In this document: in pieces, positions 51,088 to 59,407 of the stretch
Layout of the letters: every line of letters begins with the position of its first letter
How positions within the stretch are numbered: position 1 is the first letter of the stretch
Assembly: GCA_900764105.1 (NCBI GenBank)
Contig: CAAFMS010000019.1
Location: 1-60,248, forward strand
Length of the DNA stretch: 60,248 bases
Origin: Clostridia bacterium
GTDB taxonomy: Bacteria > Bacillota > Clostridia > Christensenellales > Borkfalkiaceae
Direction: 5' to 3'
Notes under the pieces: model-generated
Databases searched by the model: none
What the model was told of the DNA's origin: nothing
Seen by the model: the letters and a program-made list of their open reading frames with translations, nothing else
Position numbers and translations under genes: made by a program

Positions 51088-51996
51088 ATGGCAAACGGTA
51101 AATTCGGCAGGGCGATGCAATACGTCTGGTCGATGCTTTTAGGCGCGCTTCTTGCAGTAAATTACACTCTTTTCGTCGTTCCGAACGACTTTGCGCCGTC
51201 GGGAGTAAACGGAATAGCGGTAATGATACAATATGCGATAAAGAAAACGGATTTTATGGCGTATATGTCGCTTATTATCAACGTTCCTTTATGTATTTTC
51301 GCATATTTCAAAATAGACAGAGACTTTGCGTTGAAAACGTTTTGTTTCACGTTGGTTTATTCGGGGGTGTACTTTGTTCTTAACAACGAAGGACTTCCCG
51401 TTACAAAGTGGATTGACCCGATAAGATATAAAACCGAGGGTAAAAACACTATTTTCCCCGCTATTATCGCAGGGCTTATAATGGGCGTATGTATCGGGTT
51501 TTCGGTGAAAAACAATTCTTCGACGGGCGGCACGGATATAATTGCGAAATACGTCAGCAAAATAAAGCCGACGCTCAACTTTTTTTACGTTACGTTTGCT
51601 TTGAACTCTGCGGTTGCGATTGCGAGTATTTTCGTATTTAAAAAAGACGGCGGCATATTGAATTACGAACCCGTTTGTCTGTGCGTTATATATTCGTTCA
51701 TATCGAGTTTTGTCGGAAACAGAATAATCGCAGGTCTTAAAATTGCGTGTAAATTCACGATAGTTACCGAAAATTGCGACGAAATAGAGTACGAAATAAC
51801 GCATACGCTCAAACATTCGGCTACGAGACTTCACGGCGTGGGAATTTATAACCATCACGATAAAGAAGTTTTGATTTGCATAATTAACAGGCATCAGGTT
51901 GCCGACTTCGAGAAGATAATAAAAAAATATCCCGGAACGTTCGTATACGTCGAAACGGTTGATCAGACGATAGGAAATTTCAGGAGGGTTAAATAA
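51088..51996 (+). CDS. YitT family membrane protein
   Basis: The 302-residue protein matches the YitT/DUF161 family: about five to six membrane segments over residues 10-215 with NNSSTGGTDIIAKYV (about 145-159), then the soluble DUF2179 domain with ATRLHGVGIYNHHDKEVLICIINRHQVADF near 250. Function is unresolved. The nearest SD-like GGAG is about 16 bases before ATG, an unusual distance. The stop shares one base with the galK ATG (TAATG). Confidence 0.9.
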   Translation: MANGKFGRAMQYVWSMLLGALLAVNYTLFVVPNDFAPSGVNGIAVMIQYAIKKTDFMAYMSLIINVPLCIFAYFKIDRDFALKTFCFTLVYSGVYFVLNNEGLPVTKWIDPIRYKTEGKNTIFPAIIAGLIMGVCIGFSVKNNSSTGGTDIIAKYVSKIKPTLNFFYVTFALNSAVAIASIFVFKKDGGILNYEPVCLCVIYSFISSFVGNRIIAGLKIACKFTIVTENCDEIEYEITHTLKHSATRLHGVGIYNHHDKEVLICIINRHQVADFEKIIKKYPGTFVYVETVDQTIGNFRRVK

Positions 51997-53108
51997 TGGA
52001 ATATGATTTTATAGTGACCGCGGCGGGCAGAGTAAACATTATCGGCGAGCATGTCGACTATTGCGGCGGCAAGGTTTTTCCGGCGGCGTTATCACTGAAA
52101 AATACCGTATACGTTAAAGCGAACGGTACCGACAAAATCAATTTAAGTTGGACGACAACCGATTTCAAGGTGTCGCTCGATATAAACCAACTTGAAAAAT
52201 ACGCCGATTTGAAATACGGAAATTATCAGGCGGGATGCGCCCTTATATGGAAGAACGCGGGGCATAAGTTGCTCGGTTGCGATATGTTGCAGGACTGTAA
52301 AGTGCCGTTCGGCAGCGGTCTTTCTTCAAGCGCGGCGATAGAAGTTTCTACCTTGGCGGCTTTAGCGACGATTGCGGGCGAAAAAATTGACAAAAAAGAA
52401 ATCGCTTTGCTCGCTCAGAAAGCCGAAAGAGAATACGCTAAGGTAAACTGCGGAATTATGGATCAATATACTTCGGCAAACGGACTTAAAGACCACGCGA
52501 TTTTGCTTGATTGCAAGAAGATAGAACACGAATACGTTCCTTTTAAACTCGGCGAAAACACGCTTGTTATAGCGAATTGCAATAAGCCTCACAACCTTGT
52601 CGAGAGTAAGTACAACGAAAGACGCGCGGAGACCGAGGTGGCTCTCGAAAAATTACAGACTGTTTTAAAAGTCGATTGTCTTGCGGAAATTACGCCCGAG
52701 CAGTTTGAAGAATACAAAGGGCTTCTATGCGGCAAGGTAAAAGATAGAGCGAAACACGTTATTTATGAATGCGACAGAGTACATAAAGCGGTTACCGCTA
52801 TGAGAAACGGAGATATCGAAGAACTCGGAAGACTGTTAAACGCTTCGCACAAATCGTTGAAAACGCTGTACGAAGTGACGGGAAAAGAACTTGACGCTTT
52901 GGCTGATGCGGCGCAGAATTTCGACGGCTGTTTAGGTAGCAGAATGACGGGCGCAGGATTCGGCGGTTGTACGATATCCATAGTAAGAAAGGATAAAGTA
53001 GAAGAGTTCAAAAAGAAAGTCGGGGAATCGTACAGGAAAGCGATAGGGTATGACTGTGCGTTTTACGATGCGGAAATATCCGACGGAATAACTGTGAAAA
53101 AAGCGTAA
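51996..53108 (+). CDS. galK: Galactokinase
   Basis: This GHMP kinase should phosphorylate galactose at C1 with ATP. The 370-residue protein has GRVNIIGEHVDYCGG (about 11-25; the galactokinase signature with Val for Thr), the ATP loop FGSGLSSSAAIEVS (about 106-119) and GAGFGGCTISIV (about 326-337). The N-terminus is about 20 residues shorter than in classical GalK. No galT or galE is near, so a related sugar (for example N-acetylgalactosamine) is possible. Its ATG overlaps the YitT stop; AGGAGG lies upstream inside YitT. Confidence 0.88.
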   Translation: MEYDFIVTAAGRVNIIGEHVDYCGGKVFPAALSLKNTVYVKANGTDKINLSWTTTDFKVSLDINQLEKYADLKYGNYQAGCALIWKNAGHKLLGCDMLQDCKVPFGSGLSSSAAIEVSTLAALATIAGEKIDKKEIALLAQKAEREYAKVNCGIMDQYTSANGLKDHAILLDCKKIEHEYVPFKLGENTLVIANCNKPHNLVESKYNERRAETEVALEKLQTVLKVDCLAEITPEQFEEYKGLLCGKVKDRAKHVIYECDRVHKAVTAMRNGDIEELGRLLNASHKSLKTLYEVTGKELDALADAAQNFDGCLGSRMTGAGFGGCTISIVRKDKVEEFKKKVGESYRKAIGYDCAFYDAEISDGITVKKA

Positions 53109-53182
53109 TCAAACGATGAAAAGCCGCCTATAAGTCGATAAAACGGTAAAATTATAAGACAAAAAAGTGGCGGCGAGAAAAT

Positions 53183-53264
53183 GCGGACGTGGCGAAATGG
53201 CAGACGCGATGGACTTAGGATCCATTGAGCAATCGTGCAGGTTCAAGTCCTGTCGTCCGCACCA
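53183..53264 (+). tRNA. tRNA-Leu (UAG)
   Basis: Class II tRNA with acceptor GCGGACG/CGTCCGC, anticodon loop CTTAGGA (TAG), long variable arm, T-loop GTTCAAGTC and encoded CCA (53262-53264 region). A perfect palindrome and a mirror copy of the T-arm follow. Confidence 0.95.
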
Positions 53265-53595
53265 AACGAAAGGGGAGAGGTAAAACCTCTCCCCTTTCGT
53301 TTGGTTATACGGGACAAAAAAACAGGACTTGAACGGGTGGGGAGTCGCATTGTAGCGTGCGGTAAAACTTGAAGAAAGAACAATGCGACAAAACAGCCGA
53401 TGAAACGGCTGTTTGCCACCCCGTCCGCGATAGCGAGCAACGAAAAGTCGGAATGGGTAAGATTATATGTCAAGAAAAGCAAGAGGAAAAGTAAAGGCGA
53501 GCGGAACAGGGTCCTGTCGTCCGCACCAAACGAAAAGGGAGAGGTGAAGCCTTTCCCTTTTCGTTTGGTTATACGGGACAAAAAAACAGGACTTA
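53241..53595 (+). repeat. Mirrored tRNA-Leu 3' module, two copies
   Basis: The T-arm GTTCAAGTCCTGT (53241-53253) is followed by a perfect 20-base-stem hairpin (53262-53281 with 53285-53304), then its exact inverted copy ACAGGACTTGAAC (53322-53334). A 25-base direct copy of the tRNA 3' end (53247-53271) recurs at 53511-53535, again with hairpin (53526-53568) and inverted copy (ACAGGACTT near 53586-53594). Confidence 0.9.
53335..53421 (+). other. Three-way-junction-like structured stretch
   Basis: GGGTGG (53335-53340) pairs with CCACCC (53416-53421). Inside are GTCGCATTGT (53344-53353) with ACAATGCGAC (53380-53389), and AACAGCCG (53392-53399) with CGGCTGTT (53406-53413). No coding potential. 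Candidate folded RNA of unknown role, lying between the two mirrored tRNA-Leu ends. Confidence 0.55.
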
Positions 53596-53668
53596 GCCGA
53601 TGAAACGATGGCGGTTTTAATTGACTATGTAAATTTTTTGTAAACTGTCACAATCGACTTCTATCTTC

Positions 53669-53697
53669 TTGCATAAAAAAACCCGGTATGATACAAT
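53669..53697 (+). promoter_or_regulatory. Promoter for the HAD-MATE pair
   Basis: TTGCAT (53669-53674), 17-nt spacer, TACAAT (53692-53697). The leader is only about 16 bases. Confidence 0.7.
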
Positions 53698-53719
53698 TTA
53701 CCGCGGATGGTTAATTACT

Positions 53720-54436
53720 ATGGTTAAAGCAATAATTTACGACAAAGACGGTACTCTTATGCAATTTGACGCCTTCTGGATTCCCGTTGCACAGGCGGCA
53801 ATAAGATCAATTCTCGAAAAGTATACCGATGCTCGCGGTGAAAAGGCGATAAAGGTTGCCGGCGAAATCGAAACTGAAATAGGAATTTTAAACGGTGTTA
53901 TAGACCCTAAAGGCGTGCTTTGCGGCGGAACGTATTCGCAATTTGCGGAAATCGTCGACTTGGTTTTTAAAAAATCCGACGTGAACGCAGTAATCGACAG
54001 AGTAGCGGTCGAAAGGGCTGTTGAAGAAAATATTGAAAAGGGTGTTATTCTTCCGACTTGCGACGACTTGCGTTTTAAACTCGAAAAAGCCCGTAAAACA
54101 GCGCGTATTTTCGTTGTAACAACCGATTGCGGCGCCGTCGCTGAATATTGTCTTAAAAAACTCGGTATTTTTGATTTGTTTGACGCTGTCTTTTGTGACG
54201 ACGGCGAAACGCCGTGCAAACCCGACCCGTTTGCTGCGAATGAAATAGCGAGAGAACTAAGCGTCGAAAAAAATGAATTGTTTGTTGTCGGAGACACTGA
54301 AACCGATAAACGCTTTGCCGATAATGCCGGGGTTGATTTTGTGTTTGTGGGAAAAGAAGGCGCGATTAAAGAAAAGTTGAAGTATAAAGCGAATAACGCC
54401 GGCGCGGCAACCGATTTGATATTGAGTTTTACATGA
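53720..54436 (+). CDS. HAD-family hydrolase (phosphoglycolate phosphatase-like)
   Basis: The 238-residue phosphatase has HAD motif I YDKDGTL with Asp nucleophile near residue 8, motif II VTTDCG, motif III Lys in CKPDP, and motif IV VVGDTETDKRFADNAG. The helical cap between I and II fits small-molecule phosphatases. ATG 53720 is chosen because it gives the standard MVKAIIYDKDG head; only a weak GGATGG precedes it. Its stop overlaps the MATE start (ATGA). Substrate unknown. Confidence 0.88.
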   Translation: MVKAIIYDKDGTLMQFDAFWIPVAQAAIRSILEKYTDARGEKAIKVAGEIETEIGILNGVIDPKGVLCGGTYSQFAEIVDLVFKKSDVNAVIDRVAVERAVEENIEKGVILPTCDDLRFKLEKARKTARIFVVTTDCGAVAEYCLKKLGIFDLFDAVFCDDGETPCKPDPFAANEIARELSVEKNELFVVGDTETDKRFADNAGVDFVFVGKEGAIKEKLKYKANNAGAATDLILSFT

Positions 54437-55743
54437 AAAAATTTAATCTTATAAATTATATATTGCCGTCCGTCGTATCAATGGTCATCGTGGGTACTTA
54501 TACGAATATCGACGGATTATTTATCGGTAACCGCGCGGGTGACGACGGGCTTGCAGCGATAAATATAGCGTGGCCGATTGTTGCGTTTATAACCTCGTTG
54601 GGAACGGGGCTTGGCATAGGCTCGTCGGTAATGGTAAACGTACTTAGGGGCGGGAACAAATACGGAATTGCGGAAAAAGCAAAATTCATCGCGATGCGTC
54701 TTTTTATCATCGGCGGTTTGATTTCAACAGTTATATGCCTTTTATCGTATTCGCCGTTACTTTGGCTTCTCGGCGCAAAAGGCAAGGTCAGAACGTACGC
54801 CGAGAATTACTCTTTGATTATATCTCTCGGCGCGATTTTTCAGGTAGTCGGATCAGGAGCGGTCGTTCTTCTCAGAAACGAGGGAAAAACTTATTCCGCC
54901 TTAGCGTATACTGCTGTGGGGCTAATAGTCCATATCGGACTCGATATTCTCACCGTAAAGAAATTTGAACTATATGGTGTGGCTATGGCAACCGTTGTTT
55001 CTCAAGCGGTCGTTGCCGCGATGTCTGTTTATACCGTTTTAAGAAGCAGAAATAATGGTTTCCCGAAAGAAAAAGCCGAGCAGAACTATTGTGACGGTAC
55101 TACTAAAATAACTTTAAAAATTCTCAAACATTCGATTGCTCCGTTCGGTCTGAACTTCGTCCCTTCCGCAACGCTATTGTTCACGAATTATTTTGCAATG
55201 AAAATAGGCGGAACTGCAGCCGTAGGCGCGTATGCCGTAATGAGTTACGCGGTATATACTTACGATTATATTTTTCAAGGTGTGTGCGACGGAGTGCAAC
55301 CGCTACTGAGTTATTACAGAGGTGCAAACGACTCATGCGAAGAGGTGAAAACCGTTCGTAAAACAGCTATAATACTGATGACCCTTTCGGTTTTATTTGT
55401 TGCGCTGACTCCCGTAGTTATTATTCTTTTGCCTAAAATTTTCGCGGTTTCCGCCGAAGCCGAAAGTTTAATGAAAGCGGGACTTGTTACTTACGCTTTT
55501 GCATATCCTTTGAAAGCCGCAGTTAAATTTATTTCTTCGCATGCATATTCTACGGGTAAAGTAGCGGTGTCAAACGTCGTAACTTATCTTGATCCGTTTC
55601 TTTTTACGCCGCTAAGTCTTGCGTTGTTATCTTCAAAGGGTATCGAGGGTATCTGGATTGCTTTGCCTGTCTCTCAGGCTTTGACTATTTTAGTTGCCAT
55701 TGTTATTTATCTGGCGTTGAAAAACAGACCGAAATCTGCGTAG
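54433..55743 (+). CDS. MATE family efflux transporter (first copy)
   Basis: The 436-residue protein has twelve hydrophobic segments in two similar halves, with MVIVGTYTNIDGLFIGNRAG (about 17-36) matching the first MATE helix pair. MATE proteins export drugs or metabolites in exchange for Na+ or H+. It is translationally coupled to the HAD phosphatase (ATGA). Substrate unknown; the second MATE gene nearby (55861-57255) is convergent and clearly different in sequence. Confidence 0.9.
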   Translation: MKKFNLINYILPSVVSMVIVGTYTNIDGLFIGNRAGDDGLAAINIAWPIVAFITSLGTGLGIGSSVMVNVLRGGNKYGIAEKAKFIAMRLFIIGGLISTVICLLSYSPLLWLLGAKGKVRTYAENYSLIISLGAIFQVVGSGAVVLLRNEGKTYSALAYTAVGLIVHIGLDILTVKKFELYGVAMATVVSQAVVAAMSVYTVLRSRNNGFPKEKAEQNYCDGTTKITLKILKHSIAPFGLNFVPSATLLFTNYFAMKIGGTAAVGAYAVMSYAVYTYDYIFQGVCDGVQPLLSYYRGANDSCEEVKTVRKTAIILMTLSVLFVALTPVVIILLPKIFAVSAEAESLMKAGLVTYAFAYPLKAAVKFISSHAYSTGKVAVSNVVTYLDPFLFTPLSLALLSSKGIEGIWIALPVSQALTILVAIVIYLALKNRPKSA

Positions 55744-55801
55744 CATTGCTTTAAAGAATATCTCGTTAATCGACTTATAGGCTTATTTTTGTATTAAAAA
55801 G

Positions 55802-55837
55802 CCGCCGAGGCGAATTTTCGCCTCGGCGGTAAATTTT
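55802..55837. terminator. Bidirectional terminator between the MATE genes
   Basis: CCGCCGAGGCG (55802-55812) pairs with CGCCTCGGCGG (55819-55829). T-rich sequence follows on the plus strand and AAAAA/T-run on the minus strand. Confidence 0.88.
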
Positions 55838-55860
55838 TTTAAAAAATATTAAAATCTGCT

Positions 55861-57255
55861 TTATAAAGTGTGGTGTATTTCGTCTTTACGATGGATATGG
55901 TCCCATTTTATTGTTATATACATTATTACCGAAATAACAGTCGCGATTATCCAGCCGATAGGCCACGAAAGCCAAACGCCCGTTACGCCGAGCGCGGTGC
56001 GCGAAAGAATTTCTGCAAGAAAAACTCTTAACGCAAGGTCGGTAAAGGTGGCAAACATAAACTTTTTCATCATTCCCGCGCCGCGAAGAATACCGTCGGA
56101 AACGAGTTTCGTGGCGACTGCGAAGTAGAACGGCGATACTATGCGAAGGAACATTATGCCCGTATCCATAGATAATCCAGTAGGCTCTTCGAGGAATATG
56201 TAAATGAGCCATTTTCCTGCAAATACGTAGAGGAGAACAATCGGCAGGCACAATGCCCATACGAGTTTGAGTCCTGCAAAGAACCCCGCTTTTATACGGT
56301 CGAATTTCGCCGCGCCGAGATTCTGAGCGGTAAAGTTGGAAACGCCGTTTCCGAGAGTGGTAAGCGAAGTGGTAACCATGTTGTTGAGTTTAACAGCGGC
56401 GGAATAACCTGCCATAACTGCGGGACCGAACGAGTTTATTACGCTTTGAATGACGATATTTCCGACCGATATGAAACTCTGTTGAAAAATACTCGGGATA
56501 GCGATAACGGAAAATTTTTCGAGGTGTCTCCATGAAAAGATTTTGCCTTTTTCCTTTTTCACGCTGCTGTTTTCGGTGTTTTCTATCGCGTTAGCTTCTA
56601 TTTTTTCGAGTTTAATAAACACAACCACAATCGCTAAGACGCAACTTATTCCCTGACAAATAAAGGTAGCCCACGCAACGCCCGCGACGCCCATTTTAAA
56701 AGCCGTAACGAAAAGTATGTCGGCGCCGATATTTGACAGGGACGAGCAGGCGAGGAATATAAAAGGGGTTTTCGAATCGCCGAGCGCAGAGAAAATCCCC
56801 GTCGCAACGTTATATAGAAACACGAAAGGAAGTCCGTATATATAAATGTCGAGGTATAGTTTCGAGTCGGCGAAAACTTCTTCGGGAGTTTTGATAAGTC
56901 GCAATAGTCCGTCGCAGAAAACAATGCCGACAACCATAAGAAGAGTACAGACCGCAACGCTCGCGATGAGAGAAGTGTATACCGCGGTTTTTAAATCGTT
57001 GTACCGTTTCGCCCCGAAAAACTGAGCAGCTATAACCGAACAGCCTATATTGCATCCAAACGCGAAAGCAATGAAAATCAGCGTTATTTCGTAACTGTTT
57101 CCGACTGCGGCAAGCGCGTTGTCGCTTATAAATTTGCCCGCGACGAAACTGTCGGCTATGTTGTAGAGTTGTTGGAAGATAATACTTCCGAACAACGGGA
57201 GGCAGAATTTATACAGCGCTTCGGAAGGCTTTCCGACGGTCAAATCCTTATTCAT
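55861..57255 (-). CDS. MATE family efflux transporter (second copy)
   Basis: The 464-residue protein has twelve hydrophobic segments and MATE-type segments PLFGSIIFQQLYNIADSFVAG (about 20-40) and LGAAKFDRIKAG in the second half. A hydrophilic loop at about 212-235 (NAIENTENSSVKKEKGK) separates the halves. AGGAG lies 13 bases before ATG. It is divergent from a LysR-type regulator gene, whose promoter overlaps its own, so regulation by that LysR protein is likely. The substrate may be the LysR effector. Confidence 0.92.
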   Translation of the reverse strand: MNKDLTVGKPSEALYKFCLPLFGSIIFQQLYNIADSFVAGKFISDNALAAVGNSYEITLIFIAFAFGCNIGCSVIAAQFFGAKRYNDLKTAVYTSLIASVAVCTLLMVVGIVFCDGLLRLIKTPEEVFADSKLYLDIYIYGLPFVFLYNVATGIFSALGDSKTPFIFLACSSLSNIGADILFVTAFKMGVAGVAWATFICQGISCVLAIVVVFIKLEKIEANAIENTENSSVKKEKGKIFSWRHLEKFSVIAIPSIFQQSFISVGNIVIQSVINSFGPAVMAGYSAAVKLNNMVTTSLTTLGNGVSNFTAQNLGAAKFDRIKAGFFAGLKLVWALCLPIVLLYVFAGKWLIYIFLEEPTGLSMDTGIMFLRIVSPFYFAVATKLVSDGILRGAGMMKKFMFATFTDLALRVFLAEILSRTALGVTGVWLSWPIGWIIATVISVIMYITIKWDHIHRKDEIHHTL

Positions 57256-57298
57256 TTCTATTTACTCCTGTTTTTTGTTTTTCTTTTTGCATATACCC

Positions 57299-57327
57299 TT
57301 GACTTTTTACAACGCGAATAGTATACT
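57299..57327 (+). promoter_or_regulatory. Promoter of the LysR gene
   Basis: TTGACT (57299-57304), 17-nt spacer, TATACT (57322-57327). The -10 overlaps the minus-strand -10 of the MATE gene. Confidence 0.85.
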
Positions 57328-57348
57328 CTTTTCGCAGGTATATGTAAA
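57320..57348 (-). promoter_or_regulatory. Promoter of the MATE gene
   Basis: On the minus strand TTTACA (57343-57348), 17-nt spacer, TATACT (57320-57325). The shared palindrome AGTATACT (57320-57327) serves both -10 elements. Confidence 0.85.
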
Positions 57349-57363
57349 ATACTTATTTAGTAT
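57349..57363. promoter_or_regulatory. LysR-type operator (ATAC-N7-GTAT)
   Basis: ATACTTATTTAGTAT is a perfect ATAC-N7-GTAT, the T-N11-A box of LysR regulators. It lies just upstream of the MATE -35 and in the LysR leader, the classic place for activation of the divergent gene and autorepression. Confidence 0.75.
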
Positions 57364-57401
57364 GGTTGCCATATCAAAATCGAATAACCGGCAGGTGAAA
57401 A

Positions 57402-58280
57402 ATGTATATCAACTACGATTATTATCATATGTTTTATTACGTTGCGAAATACGGAAGCGTGACGCAGGCGGCAAGGGTTTTATTTTGCAATCAACCGAAT
57501 CTTACCCGAGCGATAAAAACGCTCGAAGGGGAACTCGGTTGTTCTCTTTTTATTCGCAACAATCGCGGGGTGAAGTTGACGCCCGAGGGTGGTCGTCTTT
57601 ATGAACGCGTGCGCGTTGCGTTTGAGAGTATCGAGGCGGGCGAGACGGAAATAATCGAGAGCAGAAATCTCAAAACGGGATCGGTTTACGTTGCGACGAG
57701 CGAAGTCGCTCTGCATTGCGTACTTCTTCCGGCTCTTAAAGAATACAGAACGCTTTATCCGGGGGTAAGGGTTAAAATCAGCAACCATTCCACGCCGCAG
57801 GCTATCGACGCGATAAAAAACGGAATTGCGGATATTGCGGTGGTAACTACGCCGACCGTGCCGTCCGCAACGCTCGAAGAAATCGCCGTCAGTAAATTTC
57901 GCGAAGTTGCGGTATGCAGTATGGAATTTTCGGAAGTCCATGGCAAAAAAATAAGTTTTGCGGAGTTGCTCGGATACCCCGTAATCTCTCTCGGAAAGCA
58001 AACGAAGTCGTTTGAACTTTATTCGGAATTTTTCGCGAACGTCGGACTTCGTTTTCGTCCAGAAATAGAAGCGGCTACGGCGGATCAGATTATGCCGATG
58101 GTAAGGGCGGGGCTTGGAATAGGTTTTGTTCCCGAAGAATTTTTGGAAAACGCTTCCGACGTAACGGTTATAAAGACCGAAAAGCCTCTTCCCGAAAGGG
58201 AAATTCGCATAGTAAAAAGACGTGACCAGTCGCTCAGTATCGCCGCGAAAGAGTTGGAAAGACTGATTATCAGCCGATAA
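57402..58280 (+). CDS. LysR-family transcriptional regulator
   Basis: The 292-residue protein has the N-terminal winged helix-turn-helix (YYVAKYGSVTQAARVLFCNQPNLTRAIKTLEGELG, about 10-45, shown in parts: SVTQAARVL and QPNLTRAIK) and an effector domain with periplasmic-binding-protein-like fold starting near 88. AGGTG precedes ATG. It is divergent from the MATE gene with overlapping promoters and an ATAC-N7-GTAT box, so that gene is the likely target. The effector is unknown. Confidence 0.93.
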   Translation: MYINYDYYHMFYYVAKYGSVTQAARVLFCNQPNLTRAIKTLEGELGCSLFIRNNRGVKLTPEGGRLYERVRVAFESIEAGETEIIESRNLKTGSVYVATSEVALHCVLLPALKEYRTLYPGVRVKISNHSTPQAIDAIKNGIADIAVVTTPTVPSATLEEIAVSKFREVAVCSMEFSEVHGKKISFAELLGYPVISLGKQTKSFELYSEFFANVGLRFRPEIEAATADQIMPMVRAGLGIGFVPEEFLENASDVTVIKTEKPLPEREIRIVKRRDQSLSIAAKELERLIISR

Positions 58281-58348
58281 AACGATGAAGAAAAAACATA
58301 ATATATTATAAATAATCGACTTATAGGCGAATTTTTTGTTGTAAATCA

Positions 58349-58377
58349 TTGACATGAGAAAAATTTAGTGGTAAAAT
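58349..58377 (+). promoter_or_regulatory. SigA promoter for cysK
   Basis: TTGACA (58349-58354), 17-nt spacer, TAAAAT (58372-58377). Confidence 0.82.
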
Positions 58378-58386
58378 TTAAATATC

Positions 58387-58401
58387 CTACCAAAACGGTA
58401 G
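58387..58401 (+). promoter_or_regulatory. Candidate operator at the cysK start site
   Basis: CTACC-aaaac-GGTAG is an inverted repeat covering the predicted transcription start of cysK (about 58384). The Rrf2 regulator gene downstream is the natural candidate to bind it. It could also form a short RNA hairpin. Confidence 0.45.
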
Positions 58402-58429
58402 AGTTTTATTTGTCGGAGGGTGAATTAAC

Positions 58430-59356
58430 ATGGCTAAAATATATAATTCGATAAGCGAACTCGTAGGGCATACGCCCCTCGTCGAACTGAAAAACATTGA
58501 AAAGAAATTCGGACTTAAAGGGAAGATTTTCGCAAAACTCGAATATTTCAACCCTGCGGGAAGCATAAAAGACAGGGTCGCGCTCAATATGATTTTGAAT
58601 GCCGAAAGAGACGGAAAGATTTCAAAAGGCGGAGTTTTAATTGAGCCGACTTCGGGGAATACGGGTATAGGAATTGCGGCGATCGGCGTTCCGAGAGGGT
58701 ACAGAGTAATAATAGTAATGCCCGAAACGATGTCGGTAGAAAGACGGAAACTCATAAAGGCGTACGGCGCGGAAATAGTTTTATCCGACGGAAGTAAAGG
58801 AATGAAAGGGGCGATAGAAAAAGCCGAGGAACTTGCGAAGGAAACGGGCGGAACGATAATGGGGCAGTTTGTAAACCCGTCGAACCCCGAGGCGCATTAT
58901 AAAACCACAGGCGTAGAGATATACGAAGATATGGACGGCGCGGTAGATTATTTCGTGGCAGGAGTCGGAACGGGCGGAACGATTACGGGAGCCGGAAAAT
59001 ATTTGAAAGAAAAGAAAGCGGACGTGAAAGTAGTCGCTGTGGAACCTTATTCTTCACCCGTTATATCCGAAGGGCGCGCGGGAAAGCACGGAATACAGGG
59101 GATAGGCGCGGGCTTTATTCCCGAAACTCTCGACATATCCGTCATTGACGAAGTTATTACGGTTAAGGACGAGGACGCGTTCAACTTAGGGAAAACGGTA
59201 AGCGGAGCGGAAGGATTTCTTGTCGGAATATCTTCGGGAGCGGCTTTATGGGCTGCGACAGAGGTTGCGAAGAGAGAAGAAAGCAAAGGAAAAAATATAG
59301 TCGTAATACTGCCGGACAGCGGAGACCGATACCTGTCAACGACTATGTTTGATTGA
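58430..59356 (+). CDS. cysK: Cysteine synthase A
   Basis: CysK makes cysteine from O-acetylserine and sulfide with pyridoxal phosphate. The 308-residue protein has the PLP lysine Lys47 in NPAGSIKDR, the substrate loop TSGNTGIG (about 74-81), and the phosphate loop GVGTGGTITG (about 182-191). Length is normal. GGAGGG precedes ATG. The Rrf2 regulator gene starts 51 bases downstream, an arrangement like cysK with CymR/IscR-type control in other Firmicutes. Confidence 0.96.
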   Translation: MAKIYNSISELVGHTPLVELKNIEKKFGLKGKIFAKLEYFNPAGSIKDRVALNMILNAERDGKISKGGVLIEPTSGNTGIGIAAIGVPRGYRVIIVMPETMSVERRKLIKAYGAEIVLSDGSKGMKGAIEKAEELAKETGGTIMGQFVNPSNPEAHYKTTGVEIYEDMDGAVDYFVAGVGTGGTITGAGKYLKEKKADVKVVAVEPYSSPVISEGRAGKHGIQGIGAGFIPETLDISVIDEVITVKDEDAFNLGKTVSGAEGFLVGISSGAALWAATEVAKREESKGKNIVVILPDSGDRYLSTTMFD

Positions 59357-59407
59357 TAAAAAAGAGGGCTATAAGTCGATTAAACGGCGAAAAAGGAGAT
59401 TAATAAC

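Noticed and set aside
53243..53581. Minus-strand open frame across the tRNA-Leu modules
   Set aside because: It reads antisense to tRNA-Leu and its duplicated end (twice giving SFGADDRT); a typical spurious translation of tRNA DNA. The minus-strand frames at 59752-60071 are the same case.
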